Shown here in pieces: positions 18,461-27,162 of a stretch of DNA of 64,000 nt. The stretch spans positions 186,001 to 250,000 of the forward strand of contig NCEU01000007.1 in NCBI GenBank assembly GCA_002280855.1, in the 5' to 3' direction. The stretch comes from Sphingomonadales bacterium 32-65-25. GTDB lineage: Bacteria; Pseudomonadota; Alphaproteobacteria; Sphingomonadales; Sphingomonadaceae. Under the pieces are notes generated by a model. The model was given only the letters and a program-made list of their open reading frames with translations, did no database searches and was not told the origin of the DNA. Position 1 is the stretch's first letter, and every line of letters begins with the position of its first letter. The position numbers and the translations under genes are program-made.

Positions 18461-19257
18461 CGCCGGAGGAGATCGCCCACTGGCAAAGCTGGTGTGCAAA
18501 GCCGGAATGGCGCGAGGAAGCGTTGCACGGACCTGACGTATTGCGGCTGGCCGAGGCGCTGAATTGGGACGCAGACACGCTGGGTTGGCCGCCCTTGGGT
18601 CATCTCGCGCTGTTCCTGCCGCCGCCGGGCCCGCGCGGGCCGGATGGCCATCCAGTGCGTGGCGGCTTCTTCCCGCCGGTGTCCTTGCCGCGCCGCATGT
18701 TTGCCAGTGCAGATTATCAGTTTCACCGCCCGCTGATCGCCGGCATGCCAGCCATGCAGATGCGGGTGCTGGAAAGCCTGACGCCCAAGACTGGCAAGAC
18801 CGGCACGATGCTGCTGGGCCAGGTGCGGATCGAGATCTGGCAGGAAGGCGAGAAGGCGCTGGAGGAGGTGCAGACGATTGTGTGGCGCGATGATGGCCCG
18901 CCCGTGCCGCTGCCGGTGCCGGCCAGCCCGCCACCCATCCGCGATGCCGGTTTCACGCTTGGTCCGGTCCAGCTCTTCCTGTTTTCCGCTGCCACTGCCA
19001 ATGCCCACCGCATCCATTATGATCTGGCCTATGCGCAGGGCGAGGAGGGTTATCCCGGCCTTGTTGTCCACGGCCCGCTGGTGGCAGCGCAATTGTTGGG
19101 CCTGTGGGAACGGCGGCACGGACCGGCCAAGCGCTTTTCCTTCCGTGCGCAGGCGCCGCTGTTCGCCGGACAGTCGATTGCGCTGGCAGCAAGTGATGAT
19201 GGCTTGCAGGCGCTGCGCTGTGACGGCACGGTGGCAATGAGCGCAAACGCAGGGTGA
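18457..19257 (+). CDS. FAS1-like dehydratase / 3-methylfumaryl-CoA (mesaconyl-C4-CoA) hydratase-like
   Basis: 266-aa double-hotdog hydratase. The N-terminal domain carries DGHPVRGGFFPPVSLPRRMF and FHRPL, strongly resembling 3-methylfumaryl-CoA hydratase (Meh) and mitochondrial HTD2. The C-terminal domain has the catalytic hotdog motif in NAHRIHYDLAYA followed by PGLVVHGPLVA, the usual MaoC/HTD2 active-site segment. It adds or removes water on an enoyl-CoA. ATG overlaps the CaiB stop. Substrate specificity is uncertain because the same family includes acyl-ACP dehydratases. Confidence 0.85.
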   Translation: MTPEEIAHWQSWCAKPEWREEALHGPDVLRLAEALNWDADTLGWPPLGHLALFLPPPGPRGPDGHPVRGGFFPPVSLPRRMFASADYQFHRPLIAGMPAMQMRVLESLTPKTGKTGTMLLGQVRIEIWQEGEKALEEVQTIVWRDDGPPVPLPVPASPPPIRDAGFTLGPVQLFLFSAATANAHRIHYDLAYAQGEEGYPGLVVHGPLVAAQLLGLWERRHGPAKRFSFRAQAPLFAGQSIALAASDDGLQALRCDGTVAMSANAG

Positions 19258-19261
19258 ACCC

Positions 19262-20407
19262 ATGGACAGCGAAACCTTCGGCCTGCTGAAAGACCAGCTG
19301 GCCCGCTATGTCGAGGAACGGCTGATCCCGGCCGAAGACACGGTGGAGGAAGCTGACGATATCCCGCCCGATATCGTGTCTGAATTCAAGGAAATGGGCC
19401 TGTTTGGCCTGTCGGTGCCGGAAGAATTTGGCGGCCTTGGCCTGACCATGGCAGAGGAATCGCAGCTGGTGCGCATCCTCACCCGCGCCAGCGTCACCTT
19501 CCGCAGCCTGATCGGCACCACGGTCGGCATCGGCAGCCAGGGCATCATGATCGATGGCACGGCCGAACAGAAGGCCACTTGGCTGCCCAAATTCGCCACC
19601 GGTGAGGCCATCGCCAGCTTCGCGCTGACCGAGCCGGGCGCCGGTTCCGATGCCGCCTCCCTGCGCTGCTCGGCGGTGCGCGAGAGCGATCATTACCGCA
19701 TCAATGGCACCAAGCGCTACATCACCAATGCCCCGCGCGCGACCGTGTTCACCCTGATGGCCCGCACCGAGCCCGACGTGAAGGGCGCCGCCGGCATCAG
19801 CGCCTTCATCGTCCCGGCCGACAGCCCCGGCATTTCGCTGGGCAAGCCCGATCGCAAGATGGGGCAGCGCGGCGCCAAGACCTGCGATGTGATCCTGGAA
19901 GATGTGATGGTGCCGGCCGCCAACATCATCGGCGGCGTGCCCGGCCAGGGCTTCCGCACCGCCATGAAGGTGCTCGATCGTGGCCGCATCCACATCGCCG
20001 CCGTCGCACTGGGCATGGCTGACCGGTTGATCGAGATGAGCCTGAATTACGCCATGGAGCGCCAGCAATTCGGCAGCCGCATCGGCGATTTCCAGCTGGT
20101 GCAGGCGATGCTGGCCGACATGGAGGTGGATCGGTTGACAACCGCTGCCCTGCTCGAACGCACCGCGGCGCGCTTTGATGCGGGCGAGGTGACAGCGCGC
20201 GAATGTTCGGTGCTGAAACTCCACGCGTCGGAAGCCGTCGGCCGCATCGCCGATCGCGCCGTGCAGATCCACGGCGGCGCCGGTTACATGGCGGAATACA
20301 AGGTGGAACGTTTCTATCGCGATGTACGGCTGCTCAGGATCTATGAAGGCACCAGCCAGATCCAGCAGACCATCATTGCCAAGGCCATGATGCGGGAGAA
20401 GAACTGA
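19262..20407 (+). CDS. Acyl-CoA dehydrogenase (MCAD-like catalytic base)
   Basis: 381-aa flavoenzyme starting MDSETFGLLKDQLARY, with SVPEEFGGLGL, SFALTEPGAGSDAASL, NGTKRYITNAP and AMERQQFGSRIGDFQ in order. The C-terminal motif RIYEGTSQIQQ places the catalytic glutamate at E362, the medium-chain dehydrogenase position. It begins 4 bp after the hydratase stop and its stop overlaps the start of the next thiolase, so it lies in the core of the operon and probably makes the enoyl-CoA used by its neighbours. Confidence 0.92.
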   Translation: MDSETFGLLKDQLARYVEERLIPAEDTVEEADDIPPDIVSEFKEMGLFGLSVPEEFGGLGLTMAEESQLVRILTRASVTFRSLIGTTVGIGSQGIMIDGTAEQKATWLPKFATGEAIASFALTEPGAGSDAASLRCSAVRESDHYRINGTKRYITNAPRATVFTLMARTEPDVKGAAGISAFIVPADSPGISLGKPDRKMGQRGAKTCDVILEDVMVPAANIIGGVPGQGFRTAMKVLDRGRIHIAAVALGMADRLIEMSLNYAMERQQFGSRIGDFQLVQAMLADMEVDRLTTAALLERTAARFDAGEVTARECSVLKLHASEAVGRIADRAVQIHGGAGYMAEYKVERFYRDVRLLRIYEGTSQIQQTIIAKAMMREKN

Positions 20408-21603
20408 TGCGCCGGGCTGCAATTGTTTCCCCCATTCGCACCGGGGTTGGCCGTTTTGGCGGGTCGTTGGCGGGTTTTCCGGCCGGTGAATTGGGCGCGA
20501 TCATCCTGAAGGCGCTGATGGAGCGCACCAAGATCGATCCGGAACGCGTGGACGACGTGGTGTTCGCCCATGGCTACCCCAATGGCGAGGCGCCGTGCGT
20601 GGCACGCTGGTCGTGGCTGGCGGCCGGTTTTCCGGAATCCGTGCCGGGCGTCTCGCTCGACAGGCGCTGCGGATCGGGCCTGCAGGCCGTGATCGATGCA
20701 TCGATGCGGGTGGCGACGGGCGCCGCCGATATCGTGGTGGCCGGCGGTGTCGAAAGCATGAGCCAGGTCGAATATTACAGCACCGATCATCGCAATGGCG
20801 CCCGCATGGGCAGCACGACCTTCCACGACCGACTGGTGCGCGGCCGGGTGATGAGCCAGCCGATCAGCCGTTACGGCGTGATTTCCGGCATGATCGAAAC
20901 CGCCAACAACCTGGCCAAGGATTACGGCATCAGCCGCGAGTTATGCGACGCCTATGCCGCGCAAAGCCACCAGCGCGCCGCCAAGGCTTGGGCGGATGGC
21001 AAGTTCGCCGACGAACTGGTGCCGGTCGAAATCCCGCAGAAGAAAGGCTCGCCCATCGTGTTCGCCGCCGATGAAGGCATCCGCGCCGATGCAACGCCGG
21101 AAAGCCTGGCGCTGCTGAAATCGATCGAAAAGGACGGCGTGGTGACCGCCGGCAACGCCAGCCAGCAGAACGACGGCGCGTCGGCCTGCCTGGTGGTGGC
21201 CGAAGAACTGCTGGAACCGCTGGGCCTTGAACCCATGGCCTGGCTGACCGGCTGGGCGGCGGCCGGCTGCGACCCCTCACGCATGGGCATCGGCCCAGTG
21301 CCGGCAGTGGAGCGGTTGTTCGCGCGGACCGGCATGAAATGGGATGATATTGATCTGGTCGAATTGAACGAAGCCTTTGCACCGCAAGTGCTGGCGGTGT
21401 TGAAAGGCTGGGGCTGGCACGACCCCGACAAGCTCAATGTCAACGGCTCCGGCATCAGCCTTGGCCACCCGATTGGGGCCACTGGCGGGCGCATATTGGC
21501 GACGATGTTGAACGAAATGCGCCGCCGTGATGCACGGTTCGGATTGGAGACCATGTGCATCGGCGGTGGCCAGGGATTGGCGGCCATCTTTGAGAAAGCA
21601 TAA
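20407..21603 (+). CDS. Thiolase (acetyl-CoA C-acetyltransferase)
   Basis: 398-aa thiolase with C88 (LDRRCGSGLQ), NEAF motif, H354 (GHPIGATGG) and C384 (TMCIGGGQG). The ATG overlaps the dehydrogenase stop by one base. Last gene of the run that begins at 14760. The last 41 codons are repeated in diverged form downstream at 22352-22477, on the other side of a PEP-CTERM gene, which suggests a past insertion or recombination at the 3' end of this gene. Confidence 0.92.
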   Translation: MRRAAIVSPIRTGVGRFGGSLAGFPAGELGAIILKALMERTKIDPERVDDVVFAHGYPNGEAPCVARWSWLAAGFPESVPGVSLDRRCGSGLQAVIDASMRVATGAADIVVAGGVESMSQVEYYSTDHRNGARMGSTTFHDRLVRGRVMSQPISRYGVISGMIETANNLAKDYGISRELCDAYAAQSHQRAAKAWADGKFADELVPVEIPQKKGSPIVFAADEGIRADATPESLALLKSIEKDGVVTAGNASQQNDGASACLVVAEELLEPLGLEPMAWLTGWAAAGCDPSRMGIGPVPAVERLFARTGMKWDDIDLVELNEAFAPQVLAVLKGWGWHDPDKLNVNGSGISLGHPIGATGGRILATMLNEMRRRDARFGLETMCIGGGQGLAAIFEKA

Positions 21604-21642
21604 GAGGAATCGCACTGAGGCCATTGTCTTGTTTGTGTTTTC

Positions 21643-21652
21643 TTAACGTTAA
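21643..21652. promoter_or_regulatory. TTAACGTTAA palindrome upstream of PEP-CTERM gene
   Basis: A perfect 10-bp palindrome 41 bp before the start codon at 21693, in a short AT-rich segment. It is extended as TTAACGTTAATA, and a similar TTAACCATTAATA lies upstream of the second PEP-CTERM gene (near 44596). May be an operator or simply part of an AT-rich promoter. Confidence 0.3.
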
Positions 21653-21692
21653 TACATTATGTCATCGCCCGGGGTCGACTCGGAGCAAGCGC

Positions 21693-22343
21693 ATGATTGT
21701 GCGTTCAATCGCATTTGGATTGCTGGTCATTGCTGCGGGTCCAGCGCAGGCCGTCGTGGCCATTCCAGGGCTGTTCAACAGTGGCCGGCTAGCCAATGAC
21801 TCGGCTGTCACGACCGGTACAGTGCAGGAGCAGAACTGGTTCTTGAATGGCATCAGTCGGCCTTGGAACAGCGGCTCCATCAATGGCGCATGGCTGGCCA
21901 ACAACAGCGTTTCGCGTTGGATGACGCCAACCAGCAACGGCAACCAATCGCTGGACCCCATTTCAAACGGCTTTTACACCTATTCGATCGCCTTCGATCT
22001 CGGCAAATTCGTGCCCGGTACGGCGAGCTTCAACGGCCGTTTCGCGTCCGACAACACGGTGACCTCGATCCTGCTCAATGGCACCCAGATCACCCAGGCC
22101 GGACTGGGGGCATTCAATCAGTGGACCAGTTTTTCGGCCAGTACCGGCTTTATTGGCGGTCTCAATACGCTCAGTTTTCGGCTTCTCAACCTCGCTCAGG
22201 CCAATGGCAACCCCTCAGGCTTGCGCGTTGAAATCCTGGGCAGTGCTTATGAGCCGGTGCCGGAACCGGCCAGTTGGACGATGATGATCGCCGGCTTTGG
22301 CATGGTGGGCACCATTTTGCGCCGCCGCAACGCCATGGCCTGA
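21693..22343 (+). CDS. PEP-CTERM sorting-domain protein
   Basis: 216-aa exported protein. Signal peptide RSIAFGLLVIAAGPAQAVV, a beta-rich central region of unknown fold (SVTTGTVQEQNW..., GTASFNGRFASDNTVTSI) resembling the choice-of-anchor type domains, and the sorting tail VPEPASWTMMIAGFGMVG followed by RRR. An exosortase would cut within the PEP motif region and move it to the cell surface or polysaccharide matrix; no exosortase is in this window. Start ATG 21693 has a GGAGCAAG site. It interrupts the catabolic region between a complete thiolase and a relic of the same thiolase end, so it appears to have been inserted. Confidence 0.85.
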   Translation: MIVRSIAFGLLVIAAGPAQAVVAIPGLFNSGRLANDSAVTTGTVQEQNWFLNGISRPWNSGSINGAWLANNSVSRWMTPTSNGNQSLDPISNGFYTYSIAFDLGKFVPGTASFNGRFASDNTVTSILLNGTQITQAGLGAFNQWTSFSASTGFIGGLNTLSFRLLNLAQANGNPSGLRVEILGSAYEPVPEPASWTMMIAGFGMVGTILRRRNAMA

Positions 22344-22351
22344 CCAGCTCT

Positions 22352-22477
22352 GCAACTGGCGGGCGCACATTGGCTTCGATGTGCCACGAAATGCAGCGGC
22401 GAAAGGCCCATTTTGGATTGCAGACCATGTATATCGGCGGTGGCAAAGGACTGTCCGCCATCTTTGAAAGTGTCTGA
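22352..22477 (+). pseudogene. Relic of a thiolase 3' end (41 codons)
   Basis: In one frame this gives ATGGRTLASMCHEMQRRK and continues to a stop. It aligns without gaps to the last 41 codons of the intact thiolase at 21481-21603, with 28 of 41 residues identical. The catalytic Cys (C384 in the intact gene) is Tyr here (TMYIGGG). It begins 8 bp after the PEP-CTERM stop and has no start codon or upstream thiolase sequence, so it cannot be a functional gene. Confidence 0.85.
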
Positions 22478-22664
22478 TCACCTCTGTGTCAAGTTGTTAA
22501 CTTCTTTCCGCTTTGTTGGACCTTCATAGTTTGGTAACAGAGACTTGAGTGTGATTCGGGGGAGTCAGTCGCGTACAGGGGCGTTCAGTCACGATCGCGG
22601 CAACTTTCTCCAGATCGGGGCAATCGCCCTTCAGCAACGGCTAACCCCGGTCGGGGGCTAGGAG

Positions 22665-22696
22665 CGGTGCCAGTCCTTGCGGGCTGGCACCGTTTT
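22665..22696 (+). terminator. Terminator-like hairpin before the CaiB gene
   Basis: Perfect 9-bp stem CGGTGCCAG / CTGGCACCG, 10-nt loop, followed by TTTTCC. A smaller hairpin CCCCGGTCGGGG lies just upstream (22645-22657). The 22478-22664 stretch before it has no convincing reading frame. The structure could end the upstream transcript or a small RNA; it is also 24 bp ahead of the CaiB start and might be a leader attenuator. Confidence 0.6.
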
Positions 22697-22719
22697 CCAT
22701 TTCCGGCTACCCCCGGATC

Positions 22720-23907
22720 ATGACTGAAACGACCGCTCCTGCCGCGCTGGCCGGCATCCGTGTGCTTGATCTGTCGCGCGTGCTGGCCGGGCCGTGGAGC
22801 ACGCAGATCCTCGCCGATCTGGGTGCCGATGTGGTGAAGGTGGAAGCGCCCGGCCGCGGCGATGATACCCGCGCCTGGGGCCCGCCCTTCCTGCAAGGGC
22901 CAGACGGGCAGGACGAGATCGGCACTTCGGCCTATTATCTCGCCGCCAACCGCAACAAGCGCAGCATCGCGGTGGATTTCGCCTCGTCCGAAGGCGCCGC
23001 GCTGCTGCGCCGACTGGCGGCCAAGGCTGATATCGTCATCGAGAATTTCAAGGTGGGCGGCCTGAAGAAATATGGCCTTGATTGGGAGAGCCTGCGGGCG
23101 GTGAAGCCCAATCTCATCTATTGTTCCGTCACCGGTTTCGGCCAGACCGGGCCTTATGCTGCCCGAGGTGGCTATGATTTCGTGGCGCAGGGCATGGGCG
23201 GCTTCATGGCCATTACCGGCGAGGAAGGCGGCCAGCCGCTGCGGGCCGGGGTCGCCATGGCCGATGTGACGACCGGGCTTTATGCCACCATCTCCATCCT
23301 GGCCGCGCTGCGCCATGCCGAACGCACCGGGGAGGGCCAGCACATCGATATCAGCCTGCTCGACACCCAGATCGCCTGCCTGGCCAACCAGGCGATGAAC
23401 TGGCTCGTGGGCGGCGTCGATCCCGGCCGGCTGGGCAACCGCCACCCAACCGTGGTGCCCTACAAGACCTTCGATGTGGCTGATGGCACCATCATCATCG
23501 CCATCGGCAACGATGGCCAGTTCCGCGCCTTCTGCGCGCTGATGGGCGTGCCGCAACTGGCGCAGGATGCGCGTTTCGTCACCGCCAGCGCCCGCCTGAT
23601 CAACCGCGACGCTATCGAGGCCGAAGTGCAGCGACTGGTGGCGAACGAACCCGGCCTGCCACTGATCGACCGACTGGCCGCCGCCGGGGTTCCGGCCGGG
23701 CCGGTGAACAAGGTGAGCGAGGTGTTTGCTGACCCCTTCATCACCGCCCGCAATGTCGTGCATGATTTCGTGCGGGCCGATGGCGCCCATATCCCCAGCA
23801 TCGCTTTCCCCGGCAAACTCAGCGCCACACCGGCCACAATGCGCCGCCCGCCACCGCGCGTGGGTGAAGACGAGCAGAGTATTTTGGCCGATTGGTTGGA
23901 CGGTTAA
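22720..23907 (+). CDS. CaiB/BaiF-family CoA-transferase
   Basis: 395-aa class III CoA-transferase, a closer match to the consensus than the one at 17252: GIRVLDLSRVLAGPW, LGADVVKVEAPG, NKRSIAVDFAS, then GYDFVAQGMGGFM and the MADVTTGLYATISILAALRHAERTGEGQ block. The aspartate that carries the acyl-anhydride in this family corresponds to the region of ADVTTG. It would convert a free acid to its CoA thioester for degradation. Preceded by a terminator-like hairpin, so it probably has its own promoter. Confidence 0.92.
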   Translation: MTETTAPAALAGIRVLDLSRVLAGPWSTQILADLGADVVKVEAPGRGDDTRAWGPPFLQGPDGQDEIGTSAYYLAANRNKRSIAVDFASSEGAALLRRLAAKADIVIENFKVGGLKKYGLDWESLRAVKPNLIYCSVTGFGQTGPYAARGGYDFVAQGMGGFMAITGEEGGQPLRAGVAMADVTTGLYATISILAALRHAERTGEGQHIDISLLDTQIACLANQAMNWLVGGVDPGRLGNRHPTVVPYKTFDVADGTIIIAIGNDGQFRAFCALMGVPQLAQDARFVTASARLINRDAIEAEVQRLVANEPGLPLIDRLAAAGVPAGPVNKVSEVFADPFITARNVVHDFVRADGAHIPSIAFPGKLSATPATMRRPPPRVGEDEQSILADWLDG

Positions 23908-23975
23908 CCGGGACTTTACGTAAAACGGCGACAATAACCCCCGTAATGGATGCTTAGTTGCGGGTGGCAAGAGTG

Positions 23976-24374
23976 ATGGAAGATCGTGATACCGACGTTG
24001 GTGGCGTGGTTTGGGTGCGGCGCGCCTTCTTGGTGATGTCGGCATTGTGGTTGGTGGTGCAGGGCCATCTTGGCAGTTTTCTGGGGCGCTGGGATGAAAG
24101 CCATCTCGCCGGCAATATCTGCTGGCTGCTGATCTTCTATTGCCTGGCGCGGACGTTGCTGGATTGGGGCCTGACCAGCCTGCGCCTGCACCGCCTGTCA
24201 TCCGATGCCTTGTTTCTGCTCGCCGTGATGCTGGGCCTGGAAGTGGCGTGGCGGGCCATCGCCGGGCCGAGCGGGATGGCGGAAAGTGCTGGCTTTGCGA
24301 CCTTCGTGATGCAGCCCTTCCTGGTGGTGATCGGGATGGCCACGCTGCACCGCCGCGCCTTCAACGCCCGCTGA
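23976..24374 (+). CDS. Small membrane protein, unknown family
   Basis: 132 aa with four predicted membrane segments: around AFLVMSALWLVVQG, NICWLLIFYCLAR, ALFLLAVMLGLEVAW and VMQPFLVVIGMATLH. The start ATG 23976 follows GGTGGCAAGAG; upstream TTG/GTG codons are possible. I do not recognise a family. Its stop is one base from the convergent crotonase stop. Expression is plausible since codon use matches the neighbourhood. Confidence 0.6.
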   Translation: MEDRDTDVGGVVWVRRAFLVMSALWLVVQGHLGSFLGRWDESHLAGNICWLLIFYCLARTLLDWGLTSLRLHRLSSDALFLLAVMLGLEVAWRAIAGPSGMAESAGFATFVMQPFLVVIGMATLHRRAFNAR

Positions 24375-24375
24375 C

Positions 24376-25176
24376 CTATTGTCCTTTGAATTGGGGCGGC
24401 CGCTTTTCAAGGAAGGCCGTCATCGCTTCCTTGTTGTCGCTGGTCGTGTGCGCCAGCGCCTGCATGGCAGCGGAAAGCTGCAGCACGGTTTCCAGACTGG
24501 CCTGACGGGCCTCCCAAAGCAGCCGCTTGGTCATGCGCACCGCCTGCGGTGGGTTGGCAGCGATGCGAGCGGCATAGGCGCGGGCCGCATCCAGCAATTC
24601 TGCATCCGGCACCACCTTGCTCACCAGCCCGATGCGCAGGGCTTCGGCGGCGTCCACCATGTCGCCGGTCAGCGCCATTTCGGCCGCCTTGGCGTGGCCC
24701 ACCACATGCGGCAGCAGCCAGGCGCCGCCATCGCCGGGGATGATGCCCAGCTTCACGAAACTCTCGGCGAATTTGGCGCTCTCCCCGGCCACGCGAATGT
24801 CGCACATGCAGGCCAGATCACAGCCGGCACCGATGGCCGGGCCGTTCACCGCCGCCACGATCGGCACTTCCAGCGCGGCAAAGGCGCGGGGCAAGCGCTG
24901 GATGCCGGTGAGATAGTTGCGCCTGGTCTTGATCGGCGACGCACTGGCCAGCCCGTCACCGCTCGCCATCTTCTTGAGGTTGCCGCCCGATGAAAAGGCA
25001 CTGCCGGCCCCGGTGAGGATGGCAACGCGCGCATCCGGATCATTCTCCAGCCGGATGAGCGCCGCCAGGATCGCATCCACCATGTCGTCATCCGAAACAG
25101 GGTTGCGCAGTTCCGGCTGATTGAGGGTCAGCGTGACGATGTGGCCATCGCGTTCGTAAAGGACATGCTCGGTCAT
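24376..25176 (-). CDS. Enoyl-CoA hydratase/isomerase (crotonase family)
   Basis: 266-aa crotonase. The oxyanion-hole segments are AGSAFSSGGNLKKM and NGPAIGAGCDLACMCDIRVA, with the second active-site region FVKLGIIPGDGGAWLLPHVVG. The GDGG version with Asp in place of the usual AGG-T/Q is seen in isomerase-like and uncharacterised crotonases, so hydration is not assured. A strong TAGGAGAGAG site precedes the ATG. It starts 9 bp after the stop of the fused acyl-CoA dehydrogenase, forming a two-gene operon. Confidence 0.88.
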   Translation of the reverse strand: MTEHVLYERDGHIVTLTLNQPELRNPVSDDDMVDAILAALIRLENDPDARVAILTGAGSAFSSGGNLKKMASGDGLASASPIKTRRNYLTGIQRLPRAFAALEVPIVAAVNGPAIGAGCDLACMCDIRVAGESAKFAESFVKLGIIPGDGGAWLLPHVVGHAKAAEMALTGDMVDAAEALRIGLVSKVVPDAELLDAARAYAARIAANPPQAVRMTKRLLWEARQASLETVLQLSAAMQALAHTTSDNKEAMTAFLEKRPPQFKGQ

Positions 25177-25185
25177 TGCTCTCTC

Positions 25186-27072
25186 CTATCGGACGCCAAG
25201 GCCACGCGCGATGATGCCGCGCAATATTTCACGGGTGCCGCCGCGCAAACTCACCATCGGCGCGATCTGTACGGTGGCGTGCAGCGTGGCCAGCAGCGAT
25301 CCGGGCGGATCGGGGATCAGCGGCAACAGGCTGCGGGCGATTTCGGGGATGGCCTGTTCGAAGGTCGCGCCAAGGTCCTTCACCATGGCCGCTTCCAACG
25401 CGGGATCTTCGCCGGCTTCCAGCAGGGCCGCCATACCGCGCGCCATCAGCCGCAGCACCATCAGGTGCCCCGCCAGCCGGCCCAGCGGGGCATGGGCGGC
25501 GGCAGCATCTTCGGGTAGTGCCGCGACCAGTTCCTCCGCCAGCACCAGTGTCGACAGGAAACGTTCGGGGCCGGAGCGTTCATAGGCCAGCTCGCTCATC
25601 ACCTGGGCCCAGCCATTGCCCTCGGCGCCGACCAGCGCATCGCCGGGTACGAACACATAATCGAAATGCACTTCGTTGAAATGATGCTCGCCCATCAGAT
25701 CGATGATCGGCCGCAGGTTCAGGCCCGGCGAGTCCATCGGCACCAGCAACTGGCTCAGCCCTTCATGCCGCTGGCCTTCGCCCGTGCGGCACAGCAACAG
25801 CATGGCGTGCGCCTTGTGGGCATAGGTGGTCCACAACTTCGTGCCGTTCACCCGCCAGCCGCCGTCCACCGGCCGCGCGCGGGTCGTGAGCGCGGCCAGA
25901 TCGGAACCTGCCCCCGGCTCGCTCATGCCGATGCAGGCAAACAGTTCGCCGCGCGCGATGGCGGGCAGATAGGCCGCCTGCTGGGCCGGCGTGCCGAATT
26001 TGAGCAACAATGGCCCGGTCTGGCGATCGGCAATCCAGTGCGCCGCCACCGGCGCCCCGGCAGCGAGCAATTCCTCGATCACCACCAGCCGGTCGAGCGC
26101 GCTCTTCTCGTGCCCACCCACCGCCTTCGGCCATGTCATCGCCAGCCAACCGCGTTCGCCCAGCTTGCGACTGAAATCCGGGCTGTGGCCGTTCCAGCTG
26201 TGGGCGCGGACATCCGGGGGCAGGGCGGCGAGCTCCTCGGCCAGAAAATCCCGCACGTCGGCGCGCAAATCGGCACGCGCGGCGGTTTCGGCCACCACCG
26301 GAAAGCGGAAACGATCACCGGCCGTGGCCGGTTCGGCGAGACCGAGCAGCGGTTCATCCGTCGCCAGCCGCCACAGGCTACCGCGCGCCAGCACGTCAGC
26401 GCCCAGTCGTGTGTGCCAATCATGTTCGCTACCGGCCGTATCGCGGCGCTGCCACAGCGCACGCGTGAACAAATGCAGGCGGTGTTCCGCCGTCACGCCG
26501 ATGGCGCCGTGCAACTGGTGCGCCAGCGCCGCGACCACGCCGGCCGCTTCGCTGGCGCGGGCCTTGCCTGCCGCCACCAGCGCCCAGTTTTCACCCGCCA
26601 GCCCCAATCCTGCCAGCCCGACCGCCGCGCCGGCTGCGGCCGTTTCGGCGGCCATCTGCGCCAGGCTGTGCTGCACCGCCTGGTTCTTCGACAGCGGCTT
26701 GCCGAACTGCTGGCGCGTCTGGGTCCACTCCAGGGTCAGCGCCAGCACGGATTCGCACAGGCCGGCAATCTCGGCGGTGGCCAGCGCCGGCGCCCACAAT
26801 TCGGCCGGACACTCTGGCGCCGCATCGATCGTCGCTTCGGCCAGCGGCCACGGTGCGCCGGCCTTGCCGTGCGCGCGGGCTATGGCCAATACCGTCGCCG
26901 CATCCAGCGCCAATCCGCCCGCCGCCTCACTGGCGAGCGCCAGTTGCAGGCCGGCGGCGGTGATGGCGTCCCAGCCGTCCGCTCGGCCGCCTGCACGCGC
27001 CGCGCGCAGGCGCGCGTCAGTCGCTTCGTGGGCAAGCAGCCGGCTCACTTGATCGATCAGCACATCATTCAT
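25186..27072 (-). CDS. Fused acyl-CoA dehydrogenase: inactive-type half plus complete dehydrogenase
   Basis: 628 aa. Residues from about 285 on form a full acyl-CoA dehydrogenase: HSWNGHSPDFSRKLGERGW, IGMSEPGAGSDLAAL, NGTKLWTTYAHKA, and the C-terminal helices. The C-terminal base motif is degenerate (LRGGTREIL); a candidate base lies in ELAYERSGPERF. Residues 1-270 contain only the N-terminal helices and a C-terminal-domain signature WTQTRQQFGKPLSKNQAVQH, with no beta domain in between. This looks like a fusion of the two different subunits found in heteromeric dehydrogenases of steroid or side-chain degradation, with one half reduced. Co-transcribed with the crotonase. Confidence 0.87.
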   Translation of the reverse strand: MNDVLIDQVSRLLAHEATDARLRAARAGGRADGWDAITAAGLQLALASEAAGGLALDAATVLAIARAHGKAGAPWPLAEATIDAAPECPAELWAPALATAEIAGLCESVLALTLEWTQTRQQFGKPLSKNQAVQHSLAQMAAETAAAGAAVGLAGLGLAGENWALVAAGKARASEAAGVVAALAHQLHGAIGVTAEHRLHLFTRALWQRRDTAGSEHDWHTRLGADVLARGSLWRLATDEPLLGLAEPATAGDRFRFPVVAETAARADLRADVRDFLAEELAALPPDVRAHSWNGHSPDFSRKLGERGWLAMTWPKAVGGHEKSALDRLVVIEELLAAGAPVAAHWIADRQTGPLLLKFGTPAQQAAYLPAIARGELFACIGMSEPGAGSDLAALTTRARPVDGGWRVNGTKLWTTYAHKAHAMLLLCRTGEGQRHEGLSQLLVPMDSPGLNLRPIIDLMGEHHFNEVHFDYVFVPGDALVGAEGNGWAQVMSELAYERSGPERFLSTLVLAEELVAALPEDAAAAHAPLGRLAGHLMVLRLMARGMAALLEAGEDPALEAAMVKDLGATFEQAIPEIARSLLPLIPDPPGSLLATLHATVQIAPMVSLRGGTREILRGIIARGLGVR

Positions 27073-27162
27073 GCCCCCAGCTTAAGCGCAGCGCAGGCCG
27101 CCGCACAGGCTGGAGTTTCCGGCAGGCATTGCACTGCTTGGGCGCTTGCGCCACCACAGGCC

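Noticed and set aside
22274..22477. A 67-codon open frame reading through the PEP-CTERM end into the thiolase-like tail
   Set aside because: The first part is out of frame with the PEP-CTERM protein and has no ribosome-binding site; only the last 41 codons are thiolase-derived, so it is treated as a relic.
25666..27162. Upstream open extension of the serine dehydratase frame
   Set aside because: It runs antisense through the fused dehydrogenase gene. The family's N-terminus ([16 protein letters not shown]) begins at 27163, so the extension is not translated as part of the enzyme.
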